57,942 nt of DNA from Pimelobacter simplex (GTDB taxonomy: Bacteria > Actinomycetota > Actinomycetes > Propionibacteriales > Nocardioidaceae), in the NCBI GenBank assembly GCA_016803235.1, contig JADCLI010000038.1, positions 1-57,942 of the forward strand, read 5' to 3'. A model generated the notes under the pieces. It had not been told where the DNA came from, searched no databases, and saw only the letters and a list, made by a program, of their open reading frames with translations. The translations under genes were made by a program, and so were the position numbers. Shown piece after piece: positions 9,015-17,293 of the stretch; within the stretch, counting starts at the first letter, position 1, and every line of letters starts with the position of its first letter.

Positions 9015-11219
9015 GTGAGCAAGTCGAGTTGGAGCCACCGCGCGTGGCGCGCCTGGGTGGTGGGCCTGGTGCTCGCCTTGGGCGCCGTGGTCGTGCCGTC
9101 GTCGGCGCCGTCGGCGTCCGCGGACGTCGTGCCGGGGGACGACCTGTGGGTCGGGCAGGGGGTCGGCTACGGCGGCACCTCCATGCACGCCATCTACCGG
9201 GAGCAGCCGGCGGACCCGCAGAACCCGGGAACGCCGGACTACTGGGCCTACTGCGTCGAGCACGACATCTCGGCGCAGCCACACCGCGAGGGTGAGGTCA
9301 CCGACCCGTCGGGCTACCTCGGGGACAACCACTTCAACGACCCCGCCGTCCAGGCCAAGGTGCTCTGGGTGCTGGCGCACAGCTACCCGTACCTGAGCCT
9401 CACCGACTTCGCGGCCGCGGTCGGCCTGCCCAGCATCTCGGAGAACGACGCCATCGAGGCCACCCAGTACGCGATCTGGCGCTACACCGACCTCACCTTC
9501 GACGCCCCCTGGCCCTGGGAGACCAGCGACTCGGAGGACGCCTACTGGTACCTCGTGAACGGTGCCAACGCCAGCAGCGGCACGACCACCTTCCCGTCCG
9601 TGACCGCGACGGTGACCGCCCCGGTGAGCGCGCAGCAGGCCGGCACCCTGGTCGGGCCGTTCACCGTCGACACGAACCAGCCGACAGTCGGCGTCTCCGG
9701 GCCCTCCGGCGTCGCCGTCACCGACGCCTCCGGTACGCCGATCAGCACCTCGGCCGTGACCGACGGGCAGCAGCTCTACCTCGACCTGCGCGGCTCCACG
9801 ACCGCCGGCTCCGCCACGGTCACCGTGACCGCCCAGGGCGCAGGCGGCAGCGGCAACATCATCACGGTGCCCACGACTCCGGGTGGCACGCCCACGTCCG
9901 ACGCCCACGGGCAGACGATGATCCTGATCGCGCCGAGTACGGCCACCACCACCGACTCGGCAACGGTCAACTGGGCCGCCGCACCGACCCCGTCGATCGG
10001 CACCACGCTGACCGACAAGGGCGACGGTGACCACACGATCCCGGCTGGGGGCGGGATCGTGGTGGACACGATCGCGTACCAGAACCTGACCCCGGGCACG
10101 TCGTACACCGTCACCGGTGAGCTGCGTCGCAGGTCGGACGGGTCGGCCACCGGGATCACCGGCTCCACGACGTTCACGCCCACCCAGTCCAGCGGCACCG
10201 TCGCGGTCGAGCTCACGGTGCCGGCCGGGTACGCCGGGCAGCAGCTGGTGGCCTTCGAGGAGCTGACGATCACCGGCCAGGCGACCGTCGTCGCCGAGCA
10301 CAAGGACATCAACGACGCCGCACAGACCGTGTCCGTCGCGCCGGAGACCGGGTCGGGTGGTCAGTCCAAGGTGTCGCTGACCACCGAGACGTCGCACGAC
10401 CAGGCCAAGCCGGGCACCCAGATCTCGGACAAGGTCACCATCACCGGCTTCGTGCCGGGGCACGGTGCGACCGGCTCGGCCACGCTGTACGGACCGTTCG
10501 CGTCCCGCGACGAGATCGCCTGCACCCCGGCGCACGCCGTCGGCACGGTGGCGTTCGCGCCGGCCAACGGTGCGGTCCGGACGCCGACGGTGCAGGTGAA
10601 CCGCACGGGCTACTACACCTGGGTCGCCTCGACCACGGCCGACAGCCGCAACACGGCGGCCACCCACGCCTGCGGCCTGGCGTCGGAGACGACGATCGTG
10701 CGCAAGCCGTCGTACCCCACGCCGGTCGTCGGCACGGGCTTCAGCACCGACGGCTGGGACGGCGCAGGCCGTCGCAAGGTCGACCGGATCCGCATCCCCT
10801 CGATCGGGGTCGACGCCCGCACCTCGCTGGTCGGCATCAAGAAGGGCAGCATGCAGGTCCCCGGCAACGTGGCCCGTACCGGCCAGCTCGCCCAGTCCGC
10901 CGCGGCCGGCGACCTGATCGGCACGACGGTCATCGCCGGCCACGTCTCGGACCGGCGGGACCGGCCGGGCGCGTTCTGGAAGCTGACCAAGCTCCGCAAG
11001 GGCAAGGTCGTCACGGTGCGGCAGGGCGGCACGAGGCTGCGCTACCGCGTGACGTCGGTCGAGAGGTTCTCGCGGACCCAGAAGCTGCCCGAGCGGTTCT
11101 TCTCGACCACGGGCGAGCACCAGCTGGTGCTGATCAGCTGCGCGGGCCGGACGACGACGTCGAACGGCGGGTTCCACTACCGCCAGAACGTGGTGGTCAC
11201 CGCGGTGCCGATCGGCTGA
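9015..11219 (+). CDS. Secreted thioester-domain/VaFE surface protein with a C-terminal sortase domain
   Basis: A 734-residue exported protein with a signal peptide (residues ~1-37, ending SASAD). Residues ~40-190 form a thioester domain: Cys80 in WAYCVEHD and Gln151 in EATQYAIW are the pair that makes the reactive internal thioester in host- or surface-binding adhesins. Beta-rich repeats follow, including a VaFE repeat (~328-440, with LVAFEELTITG) and another Ig-like segment (~450-560). Residues ~590-734 are a class E/F-type sortase: IRIPSIGVDA, His643 in AGHVSD, Cys709 in LISCAG and Arg723. Thioester/VaFE proteins normally end in LPXTG plus a membrane segment; this one has neither and carries the transpeptidase itself. 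GTG 9015 follows AAGGGG at 8 nt spacing. Domain calls are strong; the function of the fusion is inferred. Confidence 0.9.
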   Translation: MSKSSWSHRAWRAWVVGLVLALGAVVVPSSAPSASADVVPGDDLWVGQGVGYGGTSMHAIYREQPADPQNPGTPDYWAYCVEHDISAQPHREGEVTDPSGYLGDNHFNDPAVQAKVLWVLAHSYPYLSLTDFAAAVGLPSISENDAIEATQYAIWRYTDLTFDAPWPWETSDSEDAYWYLVNGANASSGTTTFPSVTATVTAPVSAQQAGTLVGPFTVDTNQPTVGVSGPSGVAVTDASGTPISTSAVTDGQQLYLDLRGSTTAGSATVTVTAQGAGGSGNIITVPTTPGGTPTSDAHGQTMILIAPSTATTTDSATVNWAAAPTPSIGTTLTDKGDGDHTIPAGGGIVVDTIAYQNLTPGTSYTVTGELRRRSDGSATGITGSTTFTPTQSSGTVAVELTVPAGYAGQQLVAFEELTITGQATVVAEHKDINDAAQTVSVAPETGSGGQSKVSLTTETSHDQAKPGTQISDKVTITGFVPGHGATGSATLYGPFASRDEIACTPAHAVGTVAFAPANGAVRTPTVQVNRTGYYTWVASTTADSRNTAATHACGLASETTIVRKPSYPTPVVGTGFSTDGWDGAGRRKVDRIRIPSIGVDARTSLVGIKKGSMQVPGNVARTGQLAQSAAAGDLIGTTVIAGHVSDRRDRPGAFWKLTKLRKGKVVTVRQGGTRLRYRVTSVERFSRTQKLPERFFSTTGEHQLVLISCAGRTTTSNGGFHYRQNVVVTAVPIG

Positions 11220-11240
11220 CCCCGCGACAGCACCCCTCAC

Positions 11241-11280
11241 CCGCCTGGCGGCGGTGGCCACCGCCACCGCCGTCAGGCGG
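11241..11280. terminator. Bidirectional terminator hairpin
   Basis: An 18-bp stem (11241-11258 with 11263-11280; one G-T wobble) with the 4-nt loop CACC, placed between the convergent surface-protein and kinase genes. It includes the kinase stop codon at 11273-11275. Confidence 0.8.
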
Positions 11281-13567
11281 GCACCAGGATCTCGGCCACG
11301 TCCTGGTCGCCGACCGAGAGCACCCGTGCGGTGGCGGCGAACGGGCCGGGCGCCGACTGCACGCCGGCGGCGAGGTGCGGGTGGGCGCCCACGAGGGTCA
11401 TCCGGGCGCCCTCGGGGTCGGGGAACAGGGTGACGGTCAGCTGCGCGCCGCTCGGCGTCCCGGCCACGGCGGCCAGCACGACCTCGCCCAGCTCGGTCGC
11501 CACGTCGGCGGGTACGTCGGTGCCACCGGAGCGCACGACCAGGCGCACGCCGCTGTCGTGGGCGTCGTTGAGGGCGCGGGCGAACCACTGGCCCACGTGG
11601 ACGAGGTCCGGGTGGAGCAGGGTGAGCTGGCGCAGGTAGGCCTCCTCGACCGCGCACTTCTGGCGCAGGACCGGGTCACCGGGGTCGGCGGCGGTCCGGG
11701 CCGTCTCGAGGAGCGCCAGGGAGCGGTTCAGCCCGGCGTCGCGCCAGCGTGCGCGAGCCCGGTCGGCGGCCTCGCGCTCGGCGAGCCGCGTGCGGTCGGC
11801 CCAGGCCGCCTGCTGGTCGGCCGCGGCGCGGGTCGCGATGGTGCCGACGGCGCGCTGGAAGCTGTGCCAGGCAGCGAGCAGTCCCAGGCCGGCGGCACCG
11901 GCCGTCAGCACGATCACCTCGGCCTGTGCCGACGAGCCGGCGGCGACCGCGACGGCGACCACCACCGCGGCGTACGCCCCACCCACCCACCAGATCGCGC
12001 TGGCCCGGGGGCCCAGCTCGGCGGCGATGACGAGCAGCCCGGTGGCGCCGATGGCCTGCCACAGCACCGGGTCCTCGCGCCCGTAGTCCACGGACGCCGC
12101 GGAGAGGACGAACCCCGTGCCGGCGGCCGCGACGATCGCCACCACCGCGCCGGCGCTCAGGCTCGCGCGATGGCGGGTGCCCCACCAGGCGAGGACGGCG
12201 CCCAGGCTCGCGAGCGTCGCCATGAGCAGGTCCGGTGTCGGCTCGCCGGGATGGTTGTTGACCGAGAGGAAGAAGCCGATCGCGGCGACGCCGCCGGCGT
12301 AGAGCAGGCAGGCCCGGCGGCGCATCACGCGAACGACGCGCGCGATGTCGCGTCCACCGCCCGGCCCGACGGAGGCGGCCGTTCCCGGCGGCGCGGTCAG
12401 GGTGACCCGGGTCCCGGCGCCGGGCGCGGTGTCGATCTCGACCAGGATCCCGGTCTCGTCGGCACGCGCGAGAACCGACGTCGCGAGCCCGCCGGACGGG
12501 TCGACGCGGCCGTCGAAGCCCGCTCCGCGGTCGACGACGCTGACCACGAGCCGGCCGTGGTGCGCCTCGGCGTGGACCTCGACCTCGTCGACGCCTGCGT
12601 GCTTCGCGGCGTTCTGGACCAGCTCGGTCGTGGCCCGGCGCAGGGCGCGCAGCACGGCGGGAGCGAGGCCGGCCTCGACCCCGGCGAGGTCCTCGTCGCC
12701 GAGACCGAGGTGGTGCACCCGGACTCGCGGGTCGTACGACGCCGCGCGCAGCCCGCCGGCGTCGGTGGCCGGTTCGGCGCCGTCCCGCAGCGCAGCGACG
12801 GTCGCGATGTCGCGGGCGCAGCGCTCCCTCACCGCAGCGGCGTCGCTCACCGCGGCGCCGCCGCTGGCGAGGGCGGCGAGCGTGTTGATCACCGTGTCGT
12901 GGAGGACGCGCGCGTCCTCGGCGGAGGCGCGGCTGGCGGCCTCCTGCGTCGCGACGGCCGCACGCTGCCGCAGGGCGGCGGCCGCCTCGTCGTCGGCGCG
13001 GGTCGCGAAGTCGAAGAGGTAGGTCAGGCCGATCCGGGTCGCGGCGATGATGGCCAGCTGGGTGCCGATCACCGCCACCGGCAGGGTCGCGGGCAGGTCG
13101 GGCCGCAGGACCAGCATCGCGGGCGGCACCAGGACGGCGCCCAGGAGCGGCAGGACCAGGGCCCGGCGGCCGTGGAGCACGAAGGCAGGGGTCGCGCTGC
13201 CGAGGTTCATCATCCAGCAGGAGGCGAACAGCAGCGGGTCGTCCATCGAGTCCGCCGCCGTCCAGTCGGCGAGGAACAGCAGGGGGACCACCGCCACCGG
13301 GAGCCACAGCGGCAGGCGACCCGCCCGCGCGACGAGGGCAGCGACGAGCGCGGCGGCGTGCGCCGCGGCGAGCGGCAGCAGCGACGAGACCGGGCCCGGC
13401 GACGCGATCACGGCCACCAGCATCACCCCCTGCCAGGCCGTCGCCATGGCGAGGAGCGCGCGTCGCATCGCGTCGATGAGCGTGCGCGTCGCCCAGCCGT
13501 CGTGGGCCGGGACGATCGGCGCGGCGCGGCGCAGCAGGTCGCGGGCCTGCGCGTGGAGTCTGGTCAC
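11273..13567 (-). CDS. Two-component sensor histidine kinase with internally duplicated layout
   Basis: A 764-residue membrane kinase of the NarL/LiaS-like group, partner of the divergent response regulator at 13648. The first half has about six membrane segments (residues ~35-185), a dimerisation/phosphorylation helix with His223 in VLHDTVINTLAAL, and a HATPase with the N box ELVQNAAKHAG (Asn319) and DRGAGF (Asp346). The second half repeats the plan: another membrane block (~415-560) and a helical plus ATPase-like part (~590-764) that lacks the phospho-His motif and nucleotide boxes, so it looks like a pseudokinase. GTG 13567 was chosen for GGAAGG 7 nt upstream; an ATG at 13585 is possible. 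The signal is unknown. Confidence 0.88.
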   Translation of the reverse strand: MTRLHAQARDLLRRAAPIVPAHDGWATRTLIDAMRRALLAMATAWQGVMLVAVIASPGPVSSLLPLAAAHAAALVAALVARAGRLPLWLPVAVVPLLFLADWTAADSMDDPLLFASCWMMNLGSATPAFVLHGRRALVLPLLGAVLVPPAMLVLRPDLPATLPVAVIGTQLAIIAATRIGLTYLFDFATRADDEAAAALRQRAAVATQEAASRASAEDARVLHDTVINTLAALASGGAAVSDAAAVRERCARDIATVAALRDGAEPATDAGGLRAASYDPRVRVHHLGLGDEDLAGVEAGLAPAVLRALRRATTELVQNAAKHAGVDEVEVHAEAHHGRLVVSVVDRGAGFDGRVDPSGGLATSVLARADETGILVEIDTAPGAGTRVTLTAPPGTAASVGPGGGRDIARVVRVMRRRACLLYAGGVAAIGFFLSVNNHPGEPTPDLLMATLASLGAVLAWWGTRHRASLSAGAVVAIVAAAGTGFVLSAASVDYGREDPVLWQAIGATGLLVIAAELGPRASAIWWVGGAYAAVVVAVAVAAGSSAQAEVIVLTAGAAGLGLLAAWHSFQRAVGTIATRAAADQQAAWADRTRLAEREAADRARARWRDAGLNRSLALLETARTAADPGDPVLRQKCAVEEAYLRQLTLLHPDLVHVGQWFARALNDAHDSGVRLVVRSGGTDVPADVATELGEVVLAAVAGTPSGAQLTVTLFPDPEGARMTLVGAHPHLAAGVQSAPGPFAATARVLSVGDQDVAEILVPA

Positions 13568-13647
13568 GGCACCACCTTCCCGCATGGCGGCACACGAGTT
13601 CCGCCCACCCGCGAACAAGCGGGTCCCCGGCTGCCAGACTTGCCTGC

Positions 13648-14316
13648 GTGGGAGTTGGTGAGGGGTTGGAGGTCTGGCGGGTCGCCCTGGTGGAGGACCA
13701 CCTGCTGCAACGTCGCCGCACCGAGGAGATCCTCGGCCGGGAGTCCGGCCTGGTCGTGGTGGCGAGCTGCAGCACGCTGCCCGAGTTCCTCGCGTGGGCG
13801 CAGCGCACGCCGGTCGGCTCCCGACCCCAGCTGCTCGTGCTCGACCTCAGCGTCGACCGTGGCCCCAGCGTCGACCCGGACGTGGTGGCCCGGCTGGTCG
13901 ACGCCGGCCTGCAGGTTCTCGTGCTCTCGGCACTGGCGTCGCCGGCGCTGGTCCGCTCGGTGATCAAGGCCGGTGTCGCCGGCATCGTCGGCAAGCGCGA
14001 CTCCGAGCAGGACGTCGTGGACGCGGTGTGGACCGTGCTGCGCCGCGGCGAGTGGATGACACCGGACCTCGCGGCGGTGATCGCGTCCGACGCGGACCGC
14101 CCCCAGCTCAGCGACCAGGAGGAGCGCGCCCTCGTGCTCTACGCCTCGGGCCTCACCCTCGGCGCCGTCGCCGAGGCCCTCGGGGTCAAGCAGGACACCG
14201 CCAAGACCTACATCGCCCGAGTGAAGTCGAAGTACGCCGCCGCCGGCCGGTCGGTGCGCTCGAAGGTCGACCTGAGCCGGGTCGCGATCGACGACGGGTA
14301 CGTCGACGCGGGCTGA
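13648..14316 (+). CDS. NarL/FixJ-type response regulator
   Basis: A 222-residue DNA-binding response regulator, divergent from its likely kinase at 11273. The receiver has the acidic pocket ALVEDHLLQ, the phospho-acceptor Asp in LLVLDLSVDRG and the conserved Lys in IVGKRDSEQD. The C-terminal LuxR-type helix-turn-helix reads LSDQEERALVLYASGLTLG, then AVAEALGVKQDTAKTYIARV. The start is uncertain: GTG 13648 is preceded at 7 nt by CAGACT (a near-match to the leaderless -10 pattern), but a TTG at 13666 following GAGGGG would still leave an intact receiver. The 80-bp gap holds both divergent promoters. Confidence 0.88.
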   Translation: MGVGEGLEVWRVALVEDHLLQRRRTEEILGRESGLVVVASCSTLPEFLAWAQRTPVGSRPQLLVLDLSVDRGPSVDPDVVARLVDAGLQVLVLSALASPALVRSVIKAGVAGIVGKRDSEQDVVDAVWTVLRRGEWMTPDLAAVIASDADRPQLSDQEERALVLYASGLTLGAVAEALGVKQDTAKTYIARVKSKYAAAGRSVRSKVDLSRVAIDDGYVDAG

Positions 14317-14377
14317 GGCGTCACTGGAGCCGCCTGCGCTGGACCGGGGTGTACCCGACCTCCCGGAGGGGTGAGGG

Positions 14378-14743
14378 TCAGCCGACCCGGCTCGAGCCGA
14401 GGCACACGGCGACCAGCTCGCCGGGGGCCTCGCCGAGGAACACTGCCCAGCCCTCGTCGAAGGACACCAGCTCGGTGGCCCCGTCGGGTGTGCGGACGAT
14501 GGCGGTGCTCGGGATCACGTCGCGCTCGAAGCCGGTGAACGAGCACCGGTTCTGCTGCATCATCACGTCGAGCGGACCCGAGGACATGTCGATGCGCCGG
14601 GCGGGGTCCGCCGGCGGTCGCGTGCTCGTGGAGCCGATCGCCCCGAAGCCGACCAGCAGGGTGAGCGCGGCCACGGTGGTCGCCGTACGCAACGCATGGA
14701 CGGCGACGCGCAACCAGGACGGGGACGTGACGGAAACACTCAT
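14378..14743 (-). CDS. Small membrane-anchored protein of unknown function
   Basis: A 121-residue protein with one N-terminal membrane segment (TATTVAALTLLVGFGAIGS, residues ~19-37), making it either anchored or secreted, and an extracytoplasmic domain of about 80 residues with two cysteines (QQNRCSFTGFE and VAVCLGSSRVG) that could form a disulfide. No family was recognised. ATG 14743 follows a GGGGGG run by 4 nt. It is convergent with the response regulator and divergent from the MoxR gene, so it is probably its own transcription unit. Confidence 0.65.
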   Translation of the reverse strand: MSVSVTSPSWLRVAVHALRTATTVAALTLLVGFGAIGSTSTRPPADPARRIDMSSGPLDVMMQQNRCSFTGFERDVIPSTAIVRTPDGATELVSFDEGWAVFLGEAPGELVAVCLGSSRVG

Positions 14744-14873
14744 GTCGCCCCCCTTTGCCACTACTGATCGGCCCGTCGCCGGGTCACTTCCCACTGCCCA
14801 TCACAACGACCAGGAGGCGGCCGGGTCACGACCGCGTGACGCGGCAGACACCGGACCACGGCAGGATGGGGCC

Positions 14874-15755
14874 ATGACCTGGTTCGACGCCCCGGCCGAC
14901 GCGGCCAGCCGACTCGCCTCGGCGGGCTACCTCGCGGACGCGGCCACCGCGACCACCACCTACCTCGCCGGCGCGCTCGAGAAGCCGCTGCTGCTCGAGG
15001 GACCGGCCGGGGTCGGCAAGACCGAGCTGGCCAAGGCCGTGTCGCGGGCGACAGGGGCCGAGCTGGTCCGGCTGCAGTGCTACGAGGGACTCGACGAGGC
15101 GCGGGCGCTCTACGAGTGGAACTACAAGAAGCAGCTGCTCCGGATCCAGGCGGCGAACGCCGGGGCCGGGGGCGGCGGGGTCGACTGGGATGCGACCCAC
15201 GACGACATCTTCTCCGAGGAGTTCCTGCTGACCCGGCCGCTGCTGTCCGCGATCCGTCGGGACGAGCCGACCGTGCTGCTCATCGACGAGGTCGACAAGA
15301 CCGACATCGAGGTCGAGGGCCTGCTGCTGGAGGTGCTCAGCGACTTCCAGGTGACCATCCCCGAGCTCGGCACCGTCACCGCCACCCGCCGCCCGTTCGT
15401 CGTCCTCACCTCGAACGCCAGCCGGGAGCTGTCCGAGGCGGTCAAGCGGCGTTGCCTCTACCTCCACATCGACTACCCCGACGCGGCCCGCGAACGGCAG
15501 ATCCTGCAGCAGCAGGTGCCCGGTCTCGACGACCGGATCGCCGAGCAGCTGGTGACCACCGTCGGCCGCCTGCGCGAGCTGGAGCTGAAGAAGGCTCCCT
15601 CGATCGCCGAGTCCGTCGACTGGGCCCGCACCCTGATCGCCCTGGAGATCCGCGACCTCGACGCGAAGGCGATCGCCGACACCCTCGGCGCCGTGCTCAA
15701 GCACCAGTCCGACCACGAGCGCGCGGTCAAGGAGCTCAAGCTCGCCCGGGCTTGA
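14874..15755 (+). CDS. MoxR-family AAA+ ATPase
   Basis: A 293-residue chaperone-like ATPase. It shows Walker A LLEGPAGVGKTELAKA, Walker B VLLIDEVDKTD, sensor 1 VVLTSNASRELSEAVKRRC and the MoxR-type lid region. It is followed 7 nt later by a VWA-domain protein. MoxR-VWA pairs, including CoxD-CoxE of carbon monoxide dehydrogenase maturation, assist assembly or metal insertion of partner enzymes. No obvious client enzyme is adjacent, so the target is unknown. ATG 14874 is preceded at 6 nt by CAGGAT, a possible leaderless -10 element; no good ribosome binding site is seen. Confidence 0.92.
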   Translation: MTWFDAPADAASRLASAGYLADAATATTTYLAGALEKPLLLEGPAGVGKTELAKAVSRATGAELVRLQCYEGLDEARALYEWNYKKQLLRIQAANAGAGGGGVDWDATHDDIFSEEFLLTRPLLSAIRRDEPTVLLIDEVDKTDIEVEGLLLEVLSDFQVTIPELGTVTATRRPFVVLTSNASRELSEAVKRRCLYLHIDYPDAARERQILQQQVPGLDDRIAEQLVTTVGRLRELELKKAPSIAESVDWARTLIALEIRDLDAKAIADTLGAVLKHQSDHERAVKELKLARA

Positions 15756-15762
15756 GGCACCG

Positions 15763-17169
15763 ATGACCGAGCACGCCGAGCAGTCCGGGCTCCTCGACCG
15801 CCACCTCGCGTTCGTCGAGGCACTGCGCGGCGCCGGCCTGTCGGTCTCGCTCGCCGAGGACATCGACTCCCTCGCCGCGCTCGGGGCCGTGCGCTGGGGC
15901 GACCGGGCGATGGTGCGCGACGCGTTCGCGGCCACGATGGTCAAGAAGCAGGCGCAGCGCACGACCTTCGACGCCCTGTTCGACGTCTACTTCCCCGCCA
16001 TGGTCGGCAACGGCGTCACGGCCGAGGAGGGCGACGAGGCCGGCGACGGCCAGGTCCGCGACAACGCCTCCGCGCTCGTCGACTTCCGCGACCGCCTCGC
16101 CGAGGCGCTCGAGGCGGGCCAGGTCGACGAGGCCGAGCTGCGCCGGATGGCTGCCGAGATGGTCGGCGTGTTCGGCGCGATGCCGGGCCGCGGCCCCGGG
16201 CTGTCGTCCTGGTCGGCCTACACGGCCCTGCAGCGCGTGGCGCCGCAGGAGCTGATCGACAAGCTCGTGGCCGGACTGATGGGCGAGGGCGCCGACGAGG
16301 AGGACGCCCGCCGCCGGGCCAACCGCCGGATCGGCTCCTTCACCGCGATGGTCGAGGAGGACGCCCGGCGCCGGATCGCCGAGGAGAAGGGGCCCGACCA
16401 CGTCGCCGAGGTCGCCGTCCGGCCCAGCATCGACAAGCTCGCGTTCATGGCCGCTCGCCGGGCCGACCTCGACGAGATGCGCAAGGAGATCTTCCCGCTC
16501 GCCCGCCGGCTCGCGACCCGGCTCGCCAAGGAGCAGCACTCCCGGCACGCGCGGACCGCGCCGCTGGACTTCCGGCGTACCGTCCGCGCCTCGATCGCCA
16601 CCGGCGGCGTCCCGATCACCACCCACCACCGGCCCAAGCGGCCGCACCGCACGGACCTCGTCGTGCTCTGCGACGTCAGCGGCTCGGTGGCCAACTTCGC
16701 CCAGTTCACGCTGCTGTTCGTGTTCGCGCTGCGCGAGGTCTTCCAGAGCATGCGGGCGTTCACGTTCATCGACCACGTGCACGAGGTGACCGGCCACTTC
16801 CGGCCGGGCGCGGACCCGGTCGACGTGCTCAGCGACCTGGCCGCCGCGACCTCGCACGCCGCGCTGTGGGGCCGCACCAACTACGGCCGGGCGTTCACGA
16901 AGTTCGAGCAGAACCACCTCGACGCGCTCACGCCCAAGACCACCCTGCTCATCCTCGGCGACGCCCGCTCCAACTACAGCGACCTGCACGAGGACGCGCT
17001 GCGCCGGCTGGCGGGATCGGTGAAGCGGACCTTCTGGCTCAACCCCGAGCACGAGCGCAACTGGGGGACGGGGGACTCCGCGGCTCCGGCGTACGGCGAG
17101 ATCGTGCGGATGATCGAGTGCCGCAACCTGACCCAGCTGAGTGAGTTCGTGCACGACCTCGCGTGGTGA
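15763..17169 (+). CDS. VWA-domain protein, CoxE-like
   Basis: A 468-residue soluble protein that works with the preceding MoxR ATPase. The N-terminal ~280 residues are helical and charged. The C-terminal half is a von Willebrand factor A domain with the metal-ion-dependent adhesion site DVSGSVANF (about residue 305), the Thr-containing loop GRTNYGRAFTKF and ILGDARSNY. This matches the CoxE/YehP-like group of VWA proteins that bind clients or metal cofactors. The gap to the MoxR stop is 7 nt, indicating co-transcription. It ends just before the nested palindrome at 17177-17284. Confidence 0.88.
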   Translation: MTEHAEQSGLLDRHLAFVEALRGAGLSVSLAEDIDSLAALGAVRWGDRAMVRDAFAATMVKKQAQRTTFDALFDVYFPAMVGNGVTAEEGDEAGDGQVRDNASALVDFRDRLAEALEAGQVDEAELRRMAAEMVGVFGAMPGRGPGLSSWSAYTALQRVAPQELIDKLVAGLMGEGADEEDARRRANRRIGSFTAMVEEDARRRIAEEKGPDHVAEVAVRPSIDKLAFMAARRADLDEMRKEIFPLARRLATRLAKEQHSRHARTAPLDFRRTVRASIATGGVPITTHHRPKRPHRTDLVVLCDVSGSVANFAQFTLLFVFALREVFQSMRAFTFIDHVHEVTGHFRPGADPVDVLSDLAAATSHAALWGRTNYGRAFTKFEQNHLDALTPKTTLLILGDARSNYSDLHEDALRRLAGSVKRTFWLNPEHERNWGTGDSAAPAYGEIVRMIECRNLTQLSEFVHDLAW

Positions 17170-17176
17170 GGGTGCG

Positions 17177-17284
17177 GGAATCGCCGGTCGACCGGTTGTT
17201 CCTGCACTTGACGGGCAGTCCCTGCACTTGTCGGGTGTTGCAACGCCCGACAAGTGACAGTTTCACCGGTCGACCGGCGATTCC
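17177..17284. repeat. Nested palindromic element between convergent genes
   Basis: The outer arms, 17177-17196 and 17265-17284, are perfect 20-bp inverted copies; each itself contains the self-complementary core CCGGTCGACCGG. Inside lies a second hairpin: CACTTGTCGGG (17225-17235) pairs with CCCGACAAGTG (17246-17256) and the loop GTTGCAAC is also self-complementary. CCTGCACTTG occurs twice directly (17201 and 17221). Position suggests a two-way terminator, but the nesting is more elaborate than a normal one. Confidence 0.8.
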
Positions 17285-17293
17285 TGCACCTGA

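Noticed and set aside
9012..11657. 881-codon minus-strand open frame opposite the thioester-sortase gene
   Set aside because: Arg/Gly-rich with no domain; the plus strand shows signal peptide, thioester and sortase motifs.
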